Assembly (NCBI RefSeq): GCF_020889685.1
Contig: NZ_JACMYO010000081.1
Span: 1 to 34,506 of the forward strand
DNA length: 34,506 bases
Origin: Bradyrhizobium oropedii
GTDB taxonomy: Bacteria > Pseudomonadota > Alphaproteobacteria > Rhizobiales > Xanthobacteraceae
Reading direction: 5' to 3'
The notes beneath the pieces are model-generated. The model was not told the origin of the DNA and did no database searches. It worked only from the letters and a program-made list of their open reading frames with translations. The position numbers and the translations under genes are program-made. Below, piece after piece: positions 7,474 through 15,673 of this stretch; within the stretch, counting starts at the first letter, position 1; each line of letters starts with the position of its first letter.

Positions 7474-8262
7474 TTACTCCGCGGTCCAGCCGCCGTCGAT
7501 CGAGAGATTGGCGCCGGTGATCTGCGCGGCATCGTCGCCGCACAGGAACAGCGCGAGTGCTGCGACCTGCTCCGAGGTGACGAACTCCTTGGTCGGCTGG
7601 GCGGCGAGCAGCACGTCCTTGATGACCTGCTCCTTGGTCATGTTGCGCGCCTTCATGGTCTCCGGAATCTGGTGCTCGACCAGCGGCGTCCAGACATAGC
7701 CCGGCGAGATGCAGTTGCAGGTGATCTTGAATTGCGCGAGCTCGAGCGCCGCGGTCTTGGTGAGGCCGGCGATGCCGTGCTTGGCTGAGACATAGGCCGA
7801 CTTGAACGGCGAGGCGACCAGCGAGTGCGCGGAAGCCGTGTTGATGATACGGCCCCAGCCGCGCTTCTTCATGCCGGGCACCGCGGCACGGATGCCGTAG
7901 AACGCCGACGACAGATTGATCGCGATGATCGCTTCCCACTTCTCCGGCGGGAATTCCTCGATCGGCGACACGAACTGAATGCCGGCATTGTTGACGAGGA
8001 TGTCGACCGAGCCGAAGGTCTTTTCGCCGAGCGCGATCATGTCGGCGATCTCGGCGGGCTTGGTCATGTCGGCCGGCGAATAGGCCGCCTTGACCTTGAA
8101 GTCGGTCTCGATGCCGGAACGCTCCTTCTCGATGTCGGCCGGCACGCCCATGCCGTTGAGGACGATGTTGGCGCCGGCGCCGGCGAAGGCGCGCGCATAA
8201 GCCAATCCGATGCCGCTGGTCGAGCCGGTCACAACGGCGGTCTTGCCTGTCAACGTACCCAT
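7474..8262 (-). CDS. bdhA: 3-hydroxybutyrate dehydrogenase
   Basis: 262 residues. It oxidises (R)-3-hydroxybutyrate to acetoacetate with NAD+, the last step of polyhydroxybutyrate (PHB) degradation, in the cytosol. SDR motifs: TGSTSGIG 12-19, NNAG 91-94, Asn116, Ser144, Tyr157 and Lys161. The substrate-binding residues known from Pseudomonas fragi HBDH (Gln94, His144, Lys152, Gln196, Trp257) appear here shifted by two as Gln96, His146, Lys154, Gln198 and Trp259, which makes the specificity assignment strong. It starts 12 bp after the patatin-like gene stops, so the two are almost certainly co-transcribed. Confidence 0.95.
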   Translation of the reverse strand: MGTLTGKTAVVTGSTSGIGLAYARAFAGAGANIVLNGMGVPADIEKERSGIETDFKVKAAYSPADMTKPAEIADMIALGEKTFGSVDILVNNAGIQFVSPIEEFPPEKWEAIIAINLSSAFYGIRAAVPGMKKRGWGRIINTASAHSLVASPFKSAYVSAKHGIAGLTKTAALELAQFKITCNCISPGYVWTPLVEHQIPETMKARNMTKEQVIKDVLLAAQPTKEFVTSEQVAALALFLCGDDAAQITGANLSIDGGWTAE

Positions 8263-8274
8263 TGTTCTTCGCTC

Positions 8275-9459
8275 CTATTTGCTTGCAGGGGACTTCGTTT
8301 CAGGGGGCGTGGGTTCGTCCCCCGTGAGATCGTAAGTCACCATGGTTTCGCCGGACTGTGGCCGTTCTAGCCATTCTTTGTGACGCATCGACAAATGCAC
8401 GTCGCGGACGCCCGCGCCCCAGTGCTCGACCATCGCAACATGGGAGAAGTCGTAGTCCTTCGACGAGGACTCGTAATTCTTGCTCTTGTAGATCAGGTGA
8501 ACCACCGTGACGGTGTTCTCCTTGGACGCCTTGCGCAGCAGTTCGACCGACGGATCGTTCTTCAGGTAGTCGGGCAGCTTGCCGATCAGGTCGCGCACCG
8601 CCATGCGGGCGTTGTGGATCTGCCTGTTCTTGTCGGTGTTCATCCGCGTCCGGCTGGAATAGCGGATGTCCTTTTCGCGCTCGGCGGCCTCCAGCAGCGT
8701 CTCGGGCAACGGCCCGCGCGCGCTGAACAGGTCGACCTGGAAGATCAGGAGATCGCGGCTGGTCTCCTCATCGAGCACGAAGTCGAGCGGCGTATTGGAG
8801 GCGATGCCGCCGTCCCAGTAATGCTCGCCCTCGATCACGACGGCGGGAAAGCCAGGCGGCAATGCGCCCGAGGCCATGATGTGCTCGGGGCCGATTGTCT
8901 TGCCGAGCTTCTTGAACTCGTAATTGTCGAAATAGCGGAAATTGCCCGAGGTGACGCCGACCGCGCCGACCGACAGCCGCGTCTTCAGATCGTTGATGCG
9001 ATCGAAGTCGACCAGCCGCTCCAACGTCTTCTTCAGCGGCGCGGTGTCGTAATAGCTCAGCGATTGCGAGCTGCCGGGCGGCCACAACGGCGCCGGCGGA
9101 ATCCGCGGCGTGAAGAAGCCGGGCACGCCGAAGGTCGCGATGATGGCTGCAGAGGTCTCGTTGAATAGCGAGCGGGCGCGCTCATGTTTCGAGACCGGAT
9201 TCCAGGGCACCGGCGCCGACACCATCTCCCAGAATTCCTTCAGCCGCGGCACACGCTTGTCCGGCTCGTTGCCGGCGATGATCGCGGCATTGATGGCGCC
9301 GATCGAGATGCCGGCGATCCATTCCGGCTCGAAGCCCGCATGACAGAGCGCCTGAAAGGCCCCGGCCTGATAGGAGCCGAGCGCGCCGCCGCCCTGAAGA
9401 ACCAGCACACGCTGGGCTTGCGCGGGCGTCGAGGCCGGCGCGGTCTCAGAAGTATCCAT
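8275..9459 (-). CDS. Patatin-like phospholipase/hydrolase (with DUF3734-type C-terminus)
   Basis: 394 residues from ATG 9459; an in-frame TTG at 9522 is less likely. The patatin Ser-Asp dyad is complete: oxyanion-hole GGGALG (23-28), nucleophile Ser52 in GISIG, and Asp216 in YWDGG. The C-terminal third (KDIRYSSRTRMN... KNYESSSKDYDFS... GVRDVHLSMRH) matches the region usually called DUF3734. There is no signal peptide, so it acts in the cytosol. It directly precedes bdhA with a 12-bp gap. A hydrolase releasing 3-hydroxybutyrate or its oligomers, or a lipase acting on PHB granules, would make sense. Membrane phospholipid hydrolysis is the alternative. Confidence 0.88.
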   Translation of the reverse strand: MDTSETAPASTPAQAQRVLVLQGGGALGSYQAGAFQALCHAGFEPEWIAGISIGAINAAIIAGNEPDKRVPRLKEFWEMVSAPVPWNPVSKHERARSLFNETSAAIIATFGVPGFFTPRIPPAPLWPPGSSQSLSYYDTAPLKKTLERLVDFDRINDLKTRLSVGAVGVTSGNFRYFDNYEFKKLGKTIGPEHIMASGALPPGFPAVVIEGEHYWDGGIASNTPLDFVLDEETSRDLLIFQVDLFSARGPLPETLLEAAEREKDIRYSSRTRMNTDKNRQIHNARMAVRDLIGKLPDYLKNDPSVELLRKASKENTVTVVHLIYKSKNYESSSKDYDFSHVAMVEHWGAGVRDVHLSMRHKEWLERPQSGETMVTYDLTGDEPTPPETKSPASK

Positions 9460-9549
9460 TCGTAACCGTTCGGTCAGAAATGACGTGAGCCGCACCGTGG
9501 CGGCTGTTCGCCGCGGCGTCAATCAGCGAGATCAAGGGGCTCTTTGTTT

Positions 9550-9598
9550 GAGCATGATCTTCCCGGAAAACCGCTTCACACTTTTCCGGATCATGCTC
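9550..9598. repeat. Small palindromic repeat (GAGCATGATC...GATCATGCTC)
   Basis: GAGCATGATC at 9550-9559 pairs with GATCATGCTC at 9589-9598, and the interior GGAAAA/TTTTCC also pairs, giving a near-perfect imperfect hairpin. A truncated copy (TGAGCATGATCCTTTGCGAAAAG) lies at 1561-1583 between the SDR genes. It resembles a repeat I associate with Bradyrhizobium/Rhodopseudomonas genomes. It sits between the convergent ends and starts of neighbouring units and its role is unknown. Confidence 0.7.
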
Positions 9599-9622
9599 CA
9601 GATCACGCGGAATTTATCGAAA

Positions 9623-10120
9623 TCAGGTTGCCGCCAAAATGAGCGTCCAGAACACCTTGTATTTGGTATTCGGAGCGTAAACGGCCGCGATGCCCATTTT
9701 TGTGACACCGCTCTTCAGCATATTGGCCTTGTGCGGCGGTGAATCCCGCCAGCCCGAAAAGGCTTCCGCCAGCGTGTGATAGCCGGCCGAGATGTTCTCG
9801 ACCGCGACGCTCGCGGGATAGCCGCCCGCCTCGAGCCGCTTGCCGAGCGGGGCCTTCACGTCATGGTCCATCTTGTTGCGGGCCGCCATCGCCTGCGATT
9901 GCTGCTCGGCGAGCCTCGTCAGGTCCGGATCGACCACGACGGTACCGAGGCCATTGTTCTGCCGGTACTGCGAAAACATGATCGCGGCCGCCTGGCTGTC
10001 CAGCACGGCACCGGGCTGCGCCATGTTGAAATACATGGCCGGTTCTTCCGGGATTTTGGTGTCCGTGCCGCAGCCGGCAAGCACCAGAAGCCCGAACAGG
10101 GCGACCGTCGTCCGTTTCAC
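9623..10120 (-). CDS. CAP-domain (SCP/PR1-like) lipoprotein
   Basis: 165 residues from GTG 10120, preceded by GGGGGT; this start gives a proper lipoprotein signal MKRTTVALFGLLVLAGC with lipobox LAGC (Cys17). The frame stays open to 10303, but that extension runs through a palindromic repeat and is artefactual. The mature part is a CAP domain: MFSQYRQNNGL, HDV, ENIS, FSGWRDSPPHKANML and a final hydrophobic strand. Bacterial CAP proteins are extracytoplasmic with mostly unknown activity. No operon partner: the repeat at 10227-10357 lies upstream and the patatin gene is on the same strand 160 bp further on in the downstream direction. Confidence 0.85.
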   Translation of the reverse strand: MKRTTVALFGLLVLAGCGTDTKIPEEPAMYFNMAQPGAVLDSQAAAIMFSQYRQNNGLGTVVVDPDLTRLAEQQSQAMAARNKMDHDVKAPLGKRLEAGGYPASVAVENISAGYHTLAEAFSGWRDSPPHKANMLKSGVTKMGIAAVYAPNTKYKVFWTLILAAT

Positions 10121-10226
10121 AGGTGAAAACCCCCAAGGTTGGCGCGCCGTTGTTGCATACCAACCGTGGCTGAATGGTGAACAGGGGCTAACTTTTGGCC
10201 AGCAATAGCCACCGATCTCCGGATCC

Positions 10227-10312
10227 GTAGCCCGGATGGAGCGAAGCGCAATCCGGGAACGGTCGATCCGCGGAACGAAGTCCCGGATTTCGCTGCGCTT
10301 CATCCGGGCTAC
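10227..10312. repeat. Palindromic intergenic repeat (GTAGCCCGGATG...CATCCGGGCTAC)
   Basis: Perfect 12-bp terminal arms, GTAGCCCGGATG (10227-10238) and CATCCGGGCTAC (10301-10312), with inner GAGCGAAGCGCAATCCGGG mirrored by CCCGGATTTCGCTGCGCTTC. It is a large cruciform-capable element between cysA and the CAP lipoprotein gene. The internal GAAGCG/CGCTTC words recur in the element at 27057. Confidence 0.8.
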
Positions 10313-10319
10313 GAGGCTC

Positions 10320-10357
10320 GAGATTCCGGGTTCGGTCCTGCGGACCGCCCCGGAATG
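10320..10357. repeat. Hairpin element ATTCCGGG...CCCCGGAAT after cysA
   Basis: ATTCCGG (10323-10329) pairs with CCGGAAT (10350-10356), and GGTCC pairs with GGACC inside. Its words (ATTCCGGG, CCCCGGAATGAC) match one arm of the repeat at 31311-31416, so it looks like a half element. It lies 27 bp past the cysA stop and may help end the transport operon transcript. Confidence 0.6.
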
Positions 10358-10383
10358 ACAGGTGAGATTGTGGCCTAATAGCC

Positions 10384-11433
10384 CTACTCCTGCGCCGCAA
10401 AGATCCGGTAGCGGCGAGGCTGTAGCGAGACGATTTCGCCGGCCTGCAGCTCGCGGTCGCGGGGGGCATCGATCTCGATCACGGTCTTGCCGTCGCTCCC
10501 CGACAGGGCCACCTCGGCGCGCTGGATCGCACCGAACGACCGGACATGCCGGATGGCGCCTTCCAGGGCGCCGGTTCCGGCCGGACCGACCGCCATGTCA
10601 TGGCGACGGACGAACAGCTTTGCCGCACCCGATGCGGCGCCGAGCGCCGGAATGTTCAGCGGACGGCCGTCGAGCCGCACCGCATCGCCGGCGACATCGA
10701 CCGGCAGCACGATGGATTCGCCGATGAAGCCGTGCACGAAGGCGGTCGCCGGATTGTCGTAGACCTCGCCGGGCGAGCCGATCTGCTCGATCTTGCCCTT
10801 GTCCATCACCACCACCCGGTTGGCGACTTCGAGCGCCTCCTCCTGGTCGTGGGTGACGAAGATCGAGGTGACGTGGATCTCGTTGTGCAGCGAGCGCAGC
10901 CACTGCCGGAGCTCCTTGCGCACCTTGGCATCGAGCGCGCCGAACGGCTCGTCGAGCAACAGGATGCGCGGCTCGATCGCCAGCGCACGCGCCAGCGCGA
11001 TGCGCTGACGCTGGCCGCCGGACAATTGGCTGGGATAGCGGTTGGCGAGCCAGTCGAGCTGCACCAGATCGAGCAAATTCTTGACGCGAGCGCGGATCGT
11101 CGCCTCGTCCTTGCGGATCGCGCGCGGCTGCACGCGGAGGCCGAAGGCGACGTTCTCGAACACCGTCATGTGGCGGAACAGCGCGTAGTGCTGGAACACG
11201 AAGCCGACCTGGCGCTCGCTGGCGCCGCGCGACAGCGCATTCTCGCCGTCGATCGCGACCTCGCCCGAGTCAGGCCAGTCGAGCCCTGCGATGATCCGCA
11301 ACAACGTCGTCTTGCCGGACCCGGACGGACCGAGCAGCGCCAGGAGCTCGCCATCAGCGACCTTGAGATCGACATTGTCGAGCGCGGCAAAGCTGCCGAA
11401 CCGCTTTACGATATTCTTGACTTCAATCGCCAT
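10384..11433 (-). CDS. cysA: Sulfate/thiosulfate ABC transporter ATP-binding protein CysA
   Basis: 349 residues. ATPase that powers sulfate/thiosulfate uptake with CysT and CysW at the inner membrane. Walker A GPSGSGKT 35-42, Q-loop near FQHYALF (80-86), signature LSGGQRQR 137-144, Walker B ILLLDEP 157-163 and H-loop His195. The C-terminal part (about 235-349) is the TOBE-like regulatory domain. FRHMTVFENVAFGL is typical of CysA. The start overlaps the end of cysW by 11 bp, indicating translational coupling as the last gene of sbp-cysT-cysW-cysA. Assignment secure from sequence and context. Confidence 0.95.
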   Translation of the reverse strand: MAIEVKNIVKRFGSFAALDNVDLKVADGELLALLGPSGSGKTTLLRIIAGLDWPDSGEVAIDGENALSRGASERQVGFVFQHYALFRHMTVFENVAFGLRVQPRAIRKDEATIRARVKNLLDLVQLDWLANRYPSQLSGGQRQRIALARALAIEPRILLLDEPFGALDAKVRKELRQWLRSLHNEIHVTSIFVTHDQEEALEVANRVVVMDKGKIEQIGSPGEVYDNPATAFVHGFIGESIVLPVDVAGDAVRLDGRPLNIPALGAASGAAKLFVRRHDMAVGPAGTGALEGAIRHVRSFGAIQRAEVALSGSDGKTVIEIDAPRDRELQAGEIVSLQPRRYRIFAAQE

Positions 11434-12385
11434 CGGGCACCTCTGCCTCGTCGAGCCGCCGCTCGAGAACCGTCTTCGCCACCAGCGTGATCAACGCCAG
11501 CATCGCAAGCAGCGATGCGATCGCGAACGACGCGACGAACTGATATTCGTTGTAGAGAATCTCGACCAGCAGCGGCATCGTGTTGGTCTCGCCGCGGATA
11601 TGGCCTGACACCACGGACACCGCGCCGAACTCGCCCATCGCGCGCGCGTTGCAGAGCAGGACGCCGTAGAGCAGGCCCCATTTGATATTGGGCAGCGTGA
11701 CGCGGAAGAAGGTCTGCAGGCCGGAGGCGCCGAGCGAGATCGCCGCTTCCTCCTCCTGGGTGCCCTGCTCCTGCATCAGCGGGATCAGCGCGCGCGCCAC
11801 GAACGGGAAGGTGACGAAGATCGTCGCCAGCGCGATGCCGGGCACCGCGAACAGGATGTGCACATTGTGCGCCTGCAGCCACGGCCCGAAGTAACCCTGC
11901 GCGCCGAACAGCAGCACGAAGACCAGGCCCGAGATCACCGGCGAGACCGAGAACGGCAGGTCGATCAGCGTGATCAGGAAGGTCTTGCCGGTGAATTCGA
12001 ATTTCGAGATCGCCCAGGCCGCGACCACGCCGAATACGAGGTTGAGCGTGACCGAGATCGCGGCCACCAGCAGCGTCAGCTTGATCGCGGCGAGCGCCTC
12101 GGGCTCGGCCAGCGCCGCGAAATAGGCGACTATGCCCTTCGAGAACGCCGACGCGAACACGACGACCAGCGGAAGCACGACGAAGATGCTGAGGAAAGCG
12201 ATCGCGAGCGCAATGATGACAAGGCGGATCGGTCCCGGCTCGGTGCGCGGGTTGCGTCGCGCGGTGCCCGGCTCCGCACGCCCGATCTCGAGCCGTGGCG
12301 CCGGCGCAGCAATGCTGACATCGGTCGCGGGCGCGTAGGTCCGCAGCTGCGTCGTCGAGGTCGCCAATCCCGTCTGCATCGACAT
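11423..12385 (-). CDS. cysW: Sulfate ABC transporter permease CysW
   Basis: 320 residues, longer than typical CysW by a hydrophilic N-terminal extension of about 50 residues (Thr/Pro/Arg-rich). Then come six predicted helices starting IRLVIIALAIAFLSIFVVLPLVVVFASAFSKG. The EAA loop that contacts CysA is clear: EEEAAISLGASGLQTFFRVTLPNI. The family motifs NARAMGEFGAVSVVSGHIRGETNTMPLLVEILYNEY identify CysW. An upstream GAGG supports ATG 12385. It begins 9 bp after cysT ends and overlaps cysA by 11 bp, so the three are one transcript. Confidence 0.94.
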   Translation of the reverse strand: MSMQTGLATSTTQLRTYAPATDVSIAAPAPRLEIGRAEPGTARRNPRTEPGPIRLVIIALAIAFLSIFVVLPLVVVFASAFSKGIVAYFAALAEPEALAAIKLTLLVAAISVTLNLVFGVVAAWAISKFEFTGKTFLITLIDLPFSVSPVISGLVFVLLFGAQGYFGPWLQAHNVHILFAVPGIALATIFVTFPFVARALIPLMQEQGTQEEEAAISLGASGLQTFFRVTLPNIKWGLLYGVLLCNARAMGEFGAVSVVSGHIRGETNTMPLLVEILYNEYQFVASFAIASLLAMLALITLVAKTVLERRLDEAEVPDGD

Positions 12386-12394
12386 CTCTGGGCC

Positions 12395-13231
12395 TCAATG
12401 CACGGGAATGCGGGCTTGCGCCCAGCGCTGCAGCCGGTTGATCAGGAAGATGATCAGGAACGAGGCCACCAGCATCACCACCGCGATCGCGGTGGCATCG
12501 GCGTAGCGGAATTCGGACAACCGGATCACGATCAACAGCGGCGCGATCTCGGAGACGTTGGGCAGATTTCCGGCGATGAAGATCACCGAACCGTATTCAC
12601 CGATGGCGCGGGCGAAGGCGAGCGCAAAGCCGGTGAGCAGCGCCGGGATCAGGCTCGGCAGGATGACGCGAAACACCGTGTGCCAGCGGTTGGCGCCAAG
12701 GCTCGCCGCGGCCTCCTCGATCTCGGGATCGAGGTCGATCAGCACCGGCTGCACCGTGCGCACCACGAAGGGGATGCCGATGAAGATCATCGCGATGAAG
12801 ATGCCGATCGGCGTGAACGCGACCTTGATGCCGAGTTCGGCGAGCGGCGCGCCGAGCCAGCCCTTTTGCGCGAACAGCTGCGTCAGCGCGACGCCGGCGA
12901 CCGCGGTCGGCAAGGCAAAGGGAACATCGACGATGGCGTCGAACAGCCGCCGGCCCGGAAAGCGATAGCGCACCAACGCCCAGACGATGATGGTGCCCAT
13001 CACCAGATTGACGCAGGCGGCCGCAAACGACAGCCCGAACGAGATCTTCAGCGCATTCAGCGTACGGCGACTGGTGACGATGCCCCAGAACTGATCGAGG
13101 CTGAGCTCGAACGTCTTGAGGAACAGCGCAGCCAGCGGAATCAGGATGATGATTGAGAGCCATGTCAGGGTCAGTCCCATGGTGAGACCGAACCCCGGCA
13201 GGGTACTGCGCCGTGCGACCGCTGTGCTCAC
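12395..13231 (-). CDS. cysT: Sulfate ABC transporter permease CysT (CysU)
   Basis: 278 residues, starting at GTG 13231 with AGGGGGG just upstream. Six transmembrane helices; EAA loop EEAAASLGANRWHTVFRVILPSL. The motif FALAFARAIGEYGSVIFIAGNLPNVSEIAPLLI is typical of CysT. It pairs with CysW to form the sulfate channel. It starts 15 bp after the sulfate-binding protein gene ends and is followed by cysW after 9 bp. Nothing unusual in length or motifs. Confidence 0.95.
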   Translation of the reverse strand: MSTAVARRSTLPGFGLTMGLTLTWLSIIILIPLAALFLKTFELSLDQFWGIVTSRRTLNALKISFGLSFAAACVNLVMGTIIVWALVRYRFPGRRLFDAIVDVPFALPTAVAGVALTQLFAQKGWLGAPLAELGIKVAFTPIGIFIAMIFIGIPFVVRTVQPVLIDLDPEIEEAAASLGANRWHTVFRVILPSLIPALLTGFALAFARAIGEYGSVIFIAGNLPNVSEIAPLLIVIRLSEFRYADATAIAVVMLVASFLIIFLINRLQRWAQARIPVH

Positions 13232-13246
13232 AATCCCCCCTGTTGA

Positions 13247-14236
13247 TCAGTTCTTGTAGATCTGATCGAAGATGCCGCCCTCGGCGAAGTGCTCCTTCTG
13301 CGCCTTGGTCCAACCACCGAAAACGTCGTCGATGGTGAAAAGTTCGACCTTGGCGAAGGATTTTTCGAACTCCCTGGCGATCTCGGGATCGCGCGGCCGG
13401 TAGGAGTTGCGCGCGGCGATCTCCTGGCCTTCCTTGCTGTACCAGTACTTCAGGTAGGCTTCGGCGACCGCGCGGGTGCCCTTCTTGTCGGCAACCTTGT
13501 CGACCACGGCAACCGGCGGCTCGGCGAGGATCGACTGCGGCGGCGCCACGATCTCGAACTTGTCCGCGCCGAATTCGCGCACCGCCAGGAAAGCTTCGTT
13601 CTCCCATGCCAGCAGCACATCGCCGACGCCGCGCTCGACGAAGGTCACGGTCGAGCCACGCGCGCCGGTGTCGAGCACCGGTACGTTCTGGTAGAGGTCG
13701 GCGACGAACTTCTTCGCCTTGTCGGCCGAACCAAATTTTTTCTGCGCGTAGCCCCAGGCGGCCAGATAGTTCCAGCGCGCGCCGCCCGAGGTCTTCGGGT
13801 TCGGCGTGATCACGGCGACGCCGGGTTTAATCAAATCGTCCCAATCCTTGATGCCATTTGGATTGCCCTTGCGCACCAGGAACACGATGGTCGAAGTGTA
13901 AGGCGAAGCGTTGAGCGGCAGCCGCTTCTGCCAATCCGCGGCAATGAGGCCCTTGCCGGCGATCGCGTCGATGTCATAGGCGAGCGCCAGCGTGACGATG
14001 TCGGCCTGCAATCCGTCGATCACCGAACGCGCCTGCGAGCCCGAGCCGCCGTGCGACTGCTTGATCTCGACGCTCTTGCCGGTATCCTTCTGATAGGCCG
14101 CAGCGAACGCCTTATTGAAATCGACATAGAGCTCGCGCGTCGGATCGTAGGACACGTTGAGCAGCGAATAGTCGGCCGCGAAGGCCGAACTCGCCCACAA
14201 CAATCCCGCGACCAGCGGCAGCAAACGACGGATCAT
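13247..14236 (-). CDS. sbp: Periplasmic sulfate-binding protein
   Basis: 329 residues from ATG 14236, which has GGAG six bases upstream; ATG 14248 (four residues longer) is an alternative. Signal peptide MIRRLLPLVAGLLWASSAFA, then the mature solute-binding protein. Sulfate-family motifs: LLNVSYDPTRELYVDFNKAF, SHGGSGSQARSVIDGLQADIVTLAL, SPYTSTIVFLVRKGNP, NPKTSGGARWNYLAAWGYA and LAWENEAFL. It captures sulfate and hands it to CysTW. First gene of the transport operon, with a 185-bp gap to cysH upstream that contains a TTGACT and a GAAACCGGTTTTC dyad. Confidence 0.95.
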   Translation of the reverse strand: MIRRLLPLVAGLLWASSAFAADYSLLNVSYDPTRELYVDFNKAFAAAYQKDTGKSVEIKQSHGGSGSQARSVIDGLQADIVTLALAYDIDAIAGKGLIAADWQKRLPLNASPYTSTIVFLVRKGNPNGIKDWDDLIKPGVAVITPNPKTSGGARWNYLAAWGYAQKKFGSADKAKKFVADLYQNVPVLDTGARGSTVTFVERGVGDVLLAWENEAFLAVREFGADKFEIVAPPQSILAEPPVAVVDKVADKKGTRAVAEAYLKYWYSKEGQEIAARNSYRPRDPEIAREFEKSFAKVELFTIDDVFGGWTKAQKEHFAEGGIFDQIYKN

Positions 14237-14304
14237 TTCAGTCTCCATTCAACCTGAGAATGTCAGGGAACACGTCAGACATAACTCACGGTGAAGTGGC
14301 TTTA

Positions 14305-14324
14305 AGTCAACGAAACCGGTTTTC
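14305..14324 (-). promoter_or_regulatory. Possible sbp promoter -35 box and adjacent dyad
   Basis: On the minus strand TTGACT (14310-14305) is a good -35 box; a matching -10 at 17-bp spacing is poor (GAGTTA). Immediately upstream lies GAAACCGGTTTTC (14312-14324), containing the perfect palindrome AAACCGGTTT. This GAAA...TTTC shape resembles the two dyads in the cysG-cysD region, so a common regulator is possible but unproven. Confidence 0.3.
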
Positions 14325-14432
14325 TTTGTTTGCGGCCGTGCAGCGCGCCTGTGCTACGAAGGCGCCGCATTGCGAAGGCTTTGTCACGTCGCCAAATCGC
14401 GATTGAGCGTCATCGCGATCTAGCGCAGTACC

Positions 14433-15161
14433 CTACGACATCTTGGTTGTGTGGATGCCGCATTCCGTCTTGGTCCGGCCACGCCAGCGGCCGTCGCGTG
14501 CGTCCTCGCCGGAAGCAGCCCGGCTCGAGCAAGGCATACACCCGACCGACTGATATCCCGATGCGACAAGTGGATGCGGCGGCAGCTTGCCGAGGGCGTA
14601 GATCGCCTCGATCTCCTCGCGAGAGACATGGGCGAACGGATTGAATTTCAGCCTGATCCCGTCGTGCTCGACGACGGGGATGTCGGCACGGGCGTTGCCC
14701 TGGAAGCGCTTGCGGCCGTTGATCCAGCCGGCGAACGGTTTCAGCGCACGCGCCAGCGGCTCGACCTTGCGGATGCGGCAGCAGGCATCGGGATCGGTGA
14801 ACCACAATTCGCGGTCCGGATCCCGCCGCGACAGCGCCTGCTCGTCCGGCTTGATCGAGCGCACATCGGTGAGACCGAGCGTCTTGATCAGCGTGTCGCG
14901 ATAGGCCAGCGTCTCCTCGAACAGCCAGCCGGTGTCGAGGAAGACCACCGGGATCGCTGGATCGACATCCGCCATCACCTTGAGCAGAGCGGCGGACTCG
15001 GTGCCGAACGACGACACCAGCGCCAGCCTGTCGCGACCGACCGCCTTCAGCGCCGCCGCGATCACCTCGGCGGGCGATGCCGTGCGCAACGCGCGATCGA
15101 GCGCATCGGCCGCGGACAATGCGGCCGATGCCGCCGCGAGCTCTGGTGCAAGCATGCTCAC
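14433..15161 (-). CDS. cysH: Assimilatory adenylyl-sulfate (APS/PAPS) reductase CysH
   Basis: 242 residues from GTG 15161, whose GTGA overlaps the DUF934 stop; ATG 15155 is the alternative. The enzyme reduces activated sulfate to sulfite with thioredoxin. PP-loop ATPase-like fold with SSFGTESA (50-57) and FLDTGWLFEETLAYRD. It has the two Cys pairs Cys127-Cys128 (DACCRIRKVEPL) and Cys208/Cys211 (GCMPC), which bind a 4Fe-4S cluster in plant-type and rhizobial APS reductases and are lacking in the E. coli PAPS reductase. Catalytic Cys234 lies in KTECGIH. It should therefore use APS, although a kinase domain is present in CysNC. Last gene of the cysG-cysH operon. Confidence 0.95.
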   Translation of the reverse strand: MSMLAPELAAASAALSAADALDRALRTASPAEVIAAALKAVGRDRLALVSSFGTESAALLKVMADVDPAIPVVFLDTGWLFEETLAYRDTLIKTLGLTDVRSIKPDEQALSRRDPDRELWFTDPDACCRIRKVEPLARALKPFAGWINGRKRFQGNARADIPVVEHDGIRLKFNPFAHVSREEIEAIYALGKLPPHPLVASGYQSVGCMPCSSRAASGEDARDGRWRGRTKTECGIHTTKMS

Positions 15162-15673
15162 TGGCCCGCGCTCTCCGAGTGGCGCAGCTGCATGCGGCGG
15201 TTGAGCGCGGTGACGCGACCGTCGCCGGTCGGCTGGTAGAACACCGAATAGCGCTTCACGGTCTGGGCGAATGCGTCGGCGTCGGCATCCTTCTTGACCT
15301 CGAAGGCGTCGAAGCCGGCGCGGGTCATGAACACGAACTGGTCGCGCAGGATCTGCCCGGTAGCGCGCAGCTCGCCGTCATAACCGTAGCGTTCGCGCAG
15401 CAGGCGGGCCTGGCTGTAGGCGCGGCCGTCGCGGAAGGTCGGAAACACCAGCGCGACCGAGGCCAGACGATCGAGATGCGGCACGAGATCATCGAGGTTG
15501 CGGTTGTTCGGCCAGATCACGCCCACCTTGCCGGCGCGGCGCAGCAGCGCCTCCGGATCGGCGAGAAAGCGCTCGGCCGTGACCAGCACCGCGCCGTCGC
15601 CCGGCAGTTCGGCGCCGTCGGCGACATGCACGAACAGATCGGTGGTCAGTCTTCCCTGCTTAACGAGTGGCAT
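15158..15673 (-). CDS. DUF934 protein of the sulfite reductase operon
   Basis: 171 residues, DUF934 family. Characteristic segments: VGVIWPNNRNLDDLVPHLDRLASVALVFPTFRDGRAYSQARLLRERYGY and GEIRATGQ-like GELRATGQILRDQFVFMTRAGFDAFEV. Families of this kind are found next to sulfite/nitrite reductase genes in proteobacteria and are annotated as probable sulfite-reduction accessory proteins without biochemical proof. There are no Cys residues for a metal centre and no membrane segment. It overlaps cysI by 14 bp and cysH by 4 bp, so its translation is tightly linked to both enzymes. A role in electron delivery or assembly of CysI or CysH is inferred from context. Confidence 0.9.
   Translation of the reverse strand: MPLVKQGRLTTDLFVHVADGAELPGDGAVLVTAERFLADPEALLRRAGKVGVIWPNNRNLDDLVPHLDRLASVALVFPTFRDGRAYSQARLLRERYGYDGELRATGQILRDQFVFMTRAGFDAFEVKKDADADAFAQTVKRYSVFYQPTGDGRVTALNRRMQLRHSESAGQ

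Noticed and set aside
10121..10303. N-terminal extension of the CAP lipoprotein
   Set aside because: Runs through a palindromic repeat; the GTG at 10120 gives a proper lipoprotein signal and ribosome site.
11858..13156. 432-codon plus-strand frame opposite cysW/cysT
   Set aside because: Extremely Arg/Asp/Gln-rich shadow of membrane protein genes.
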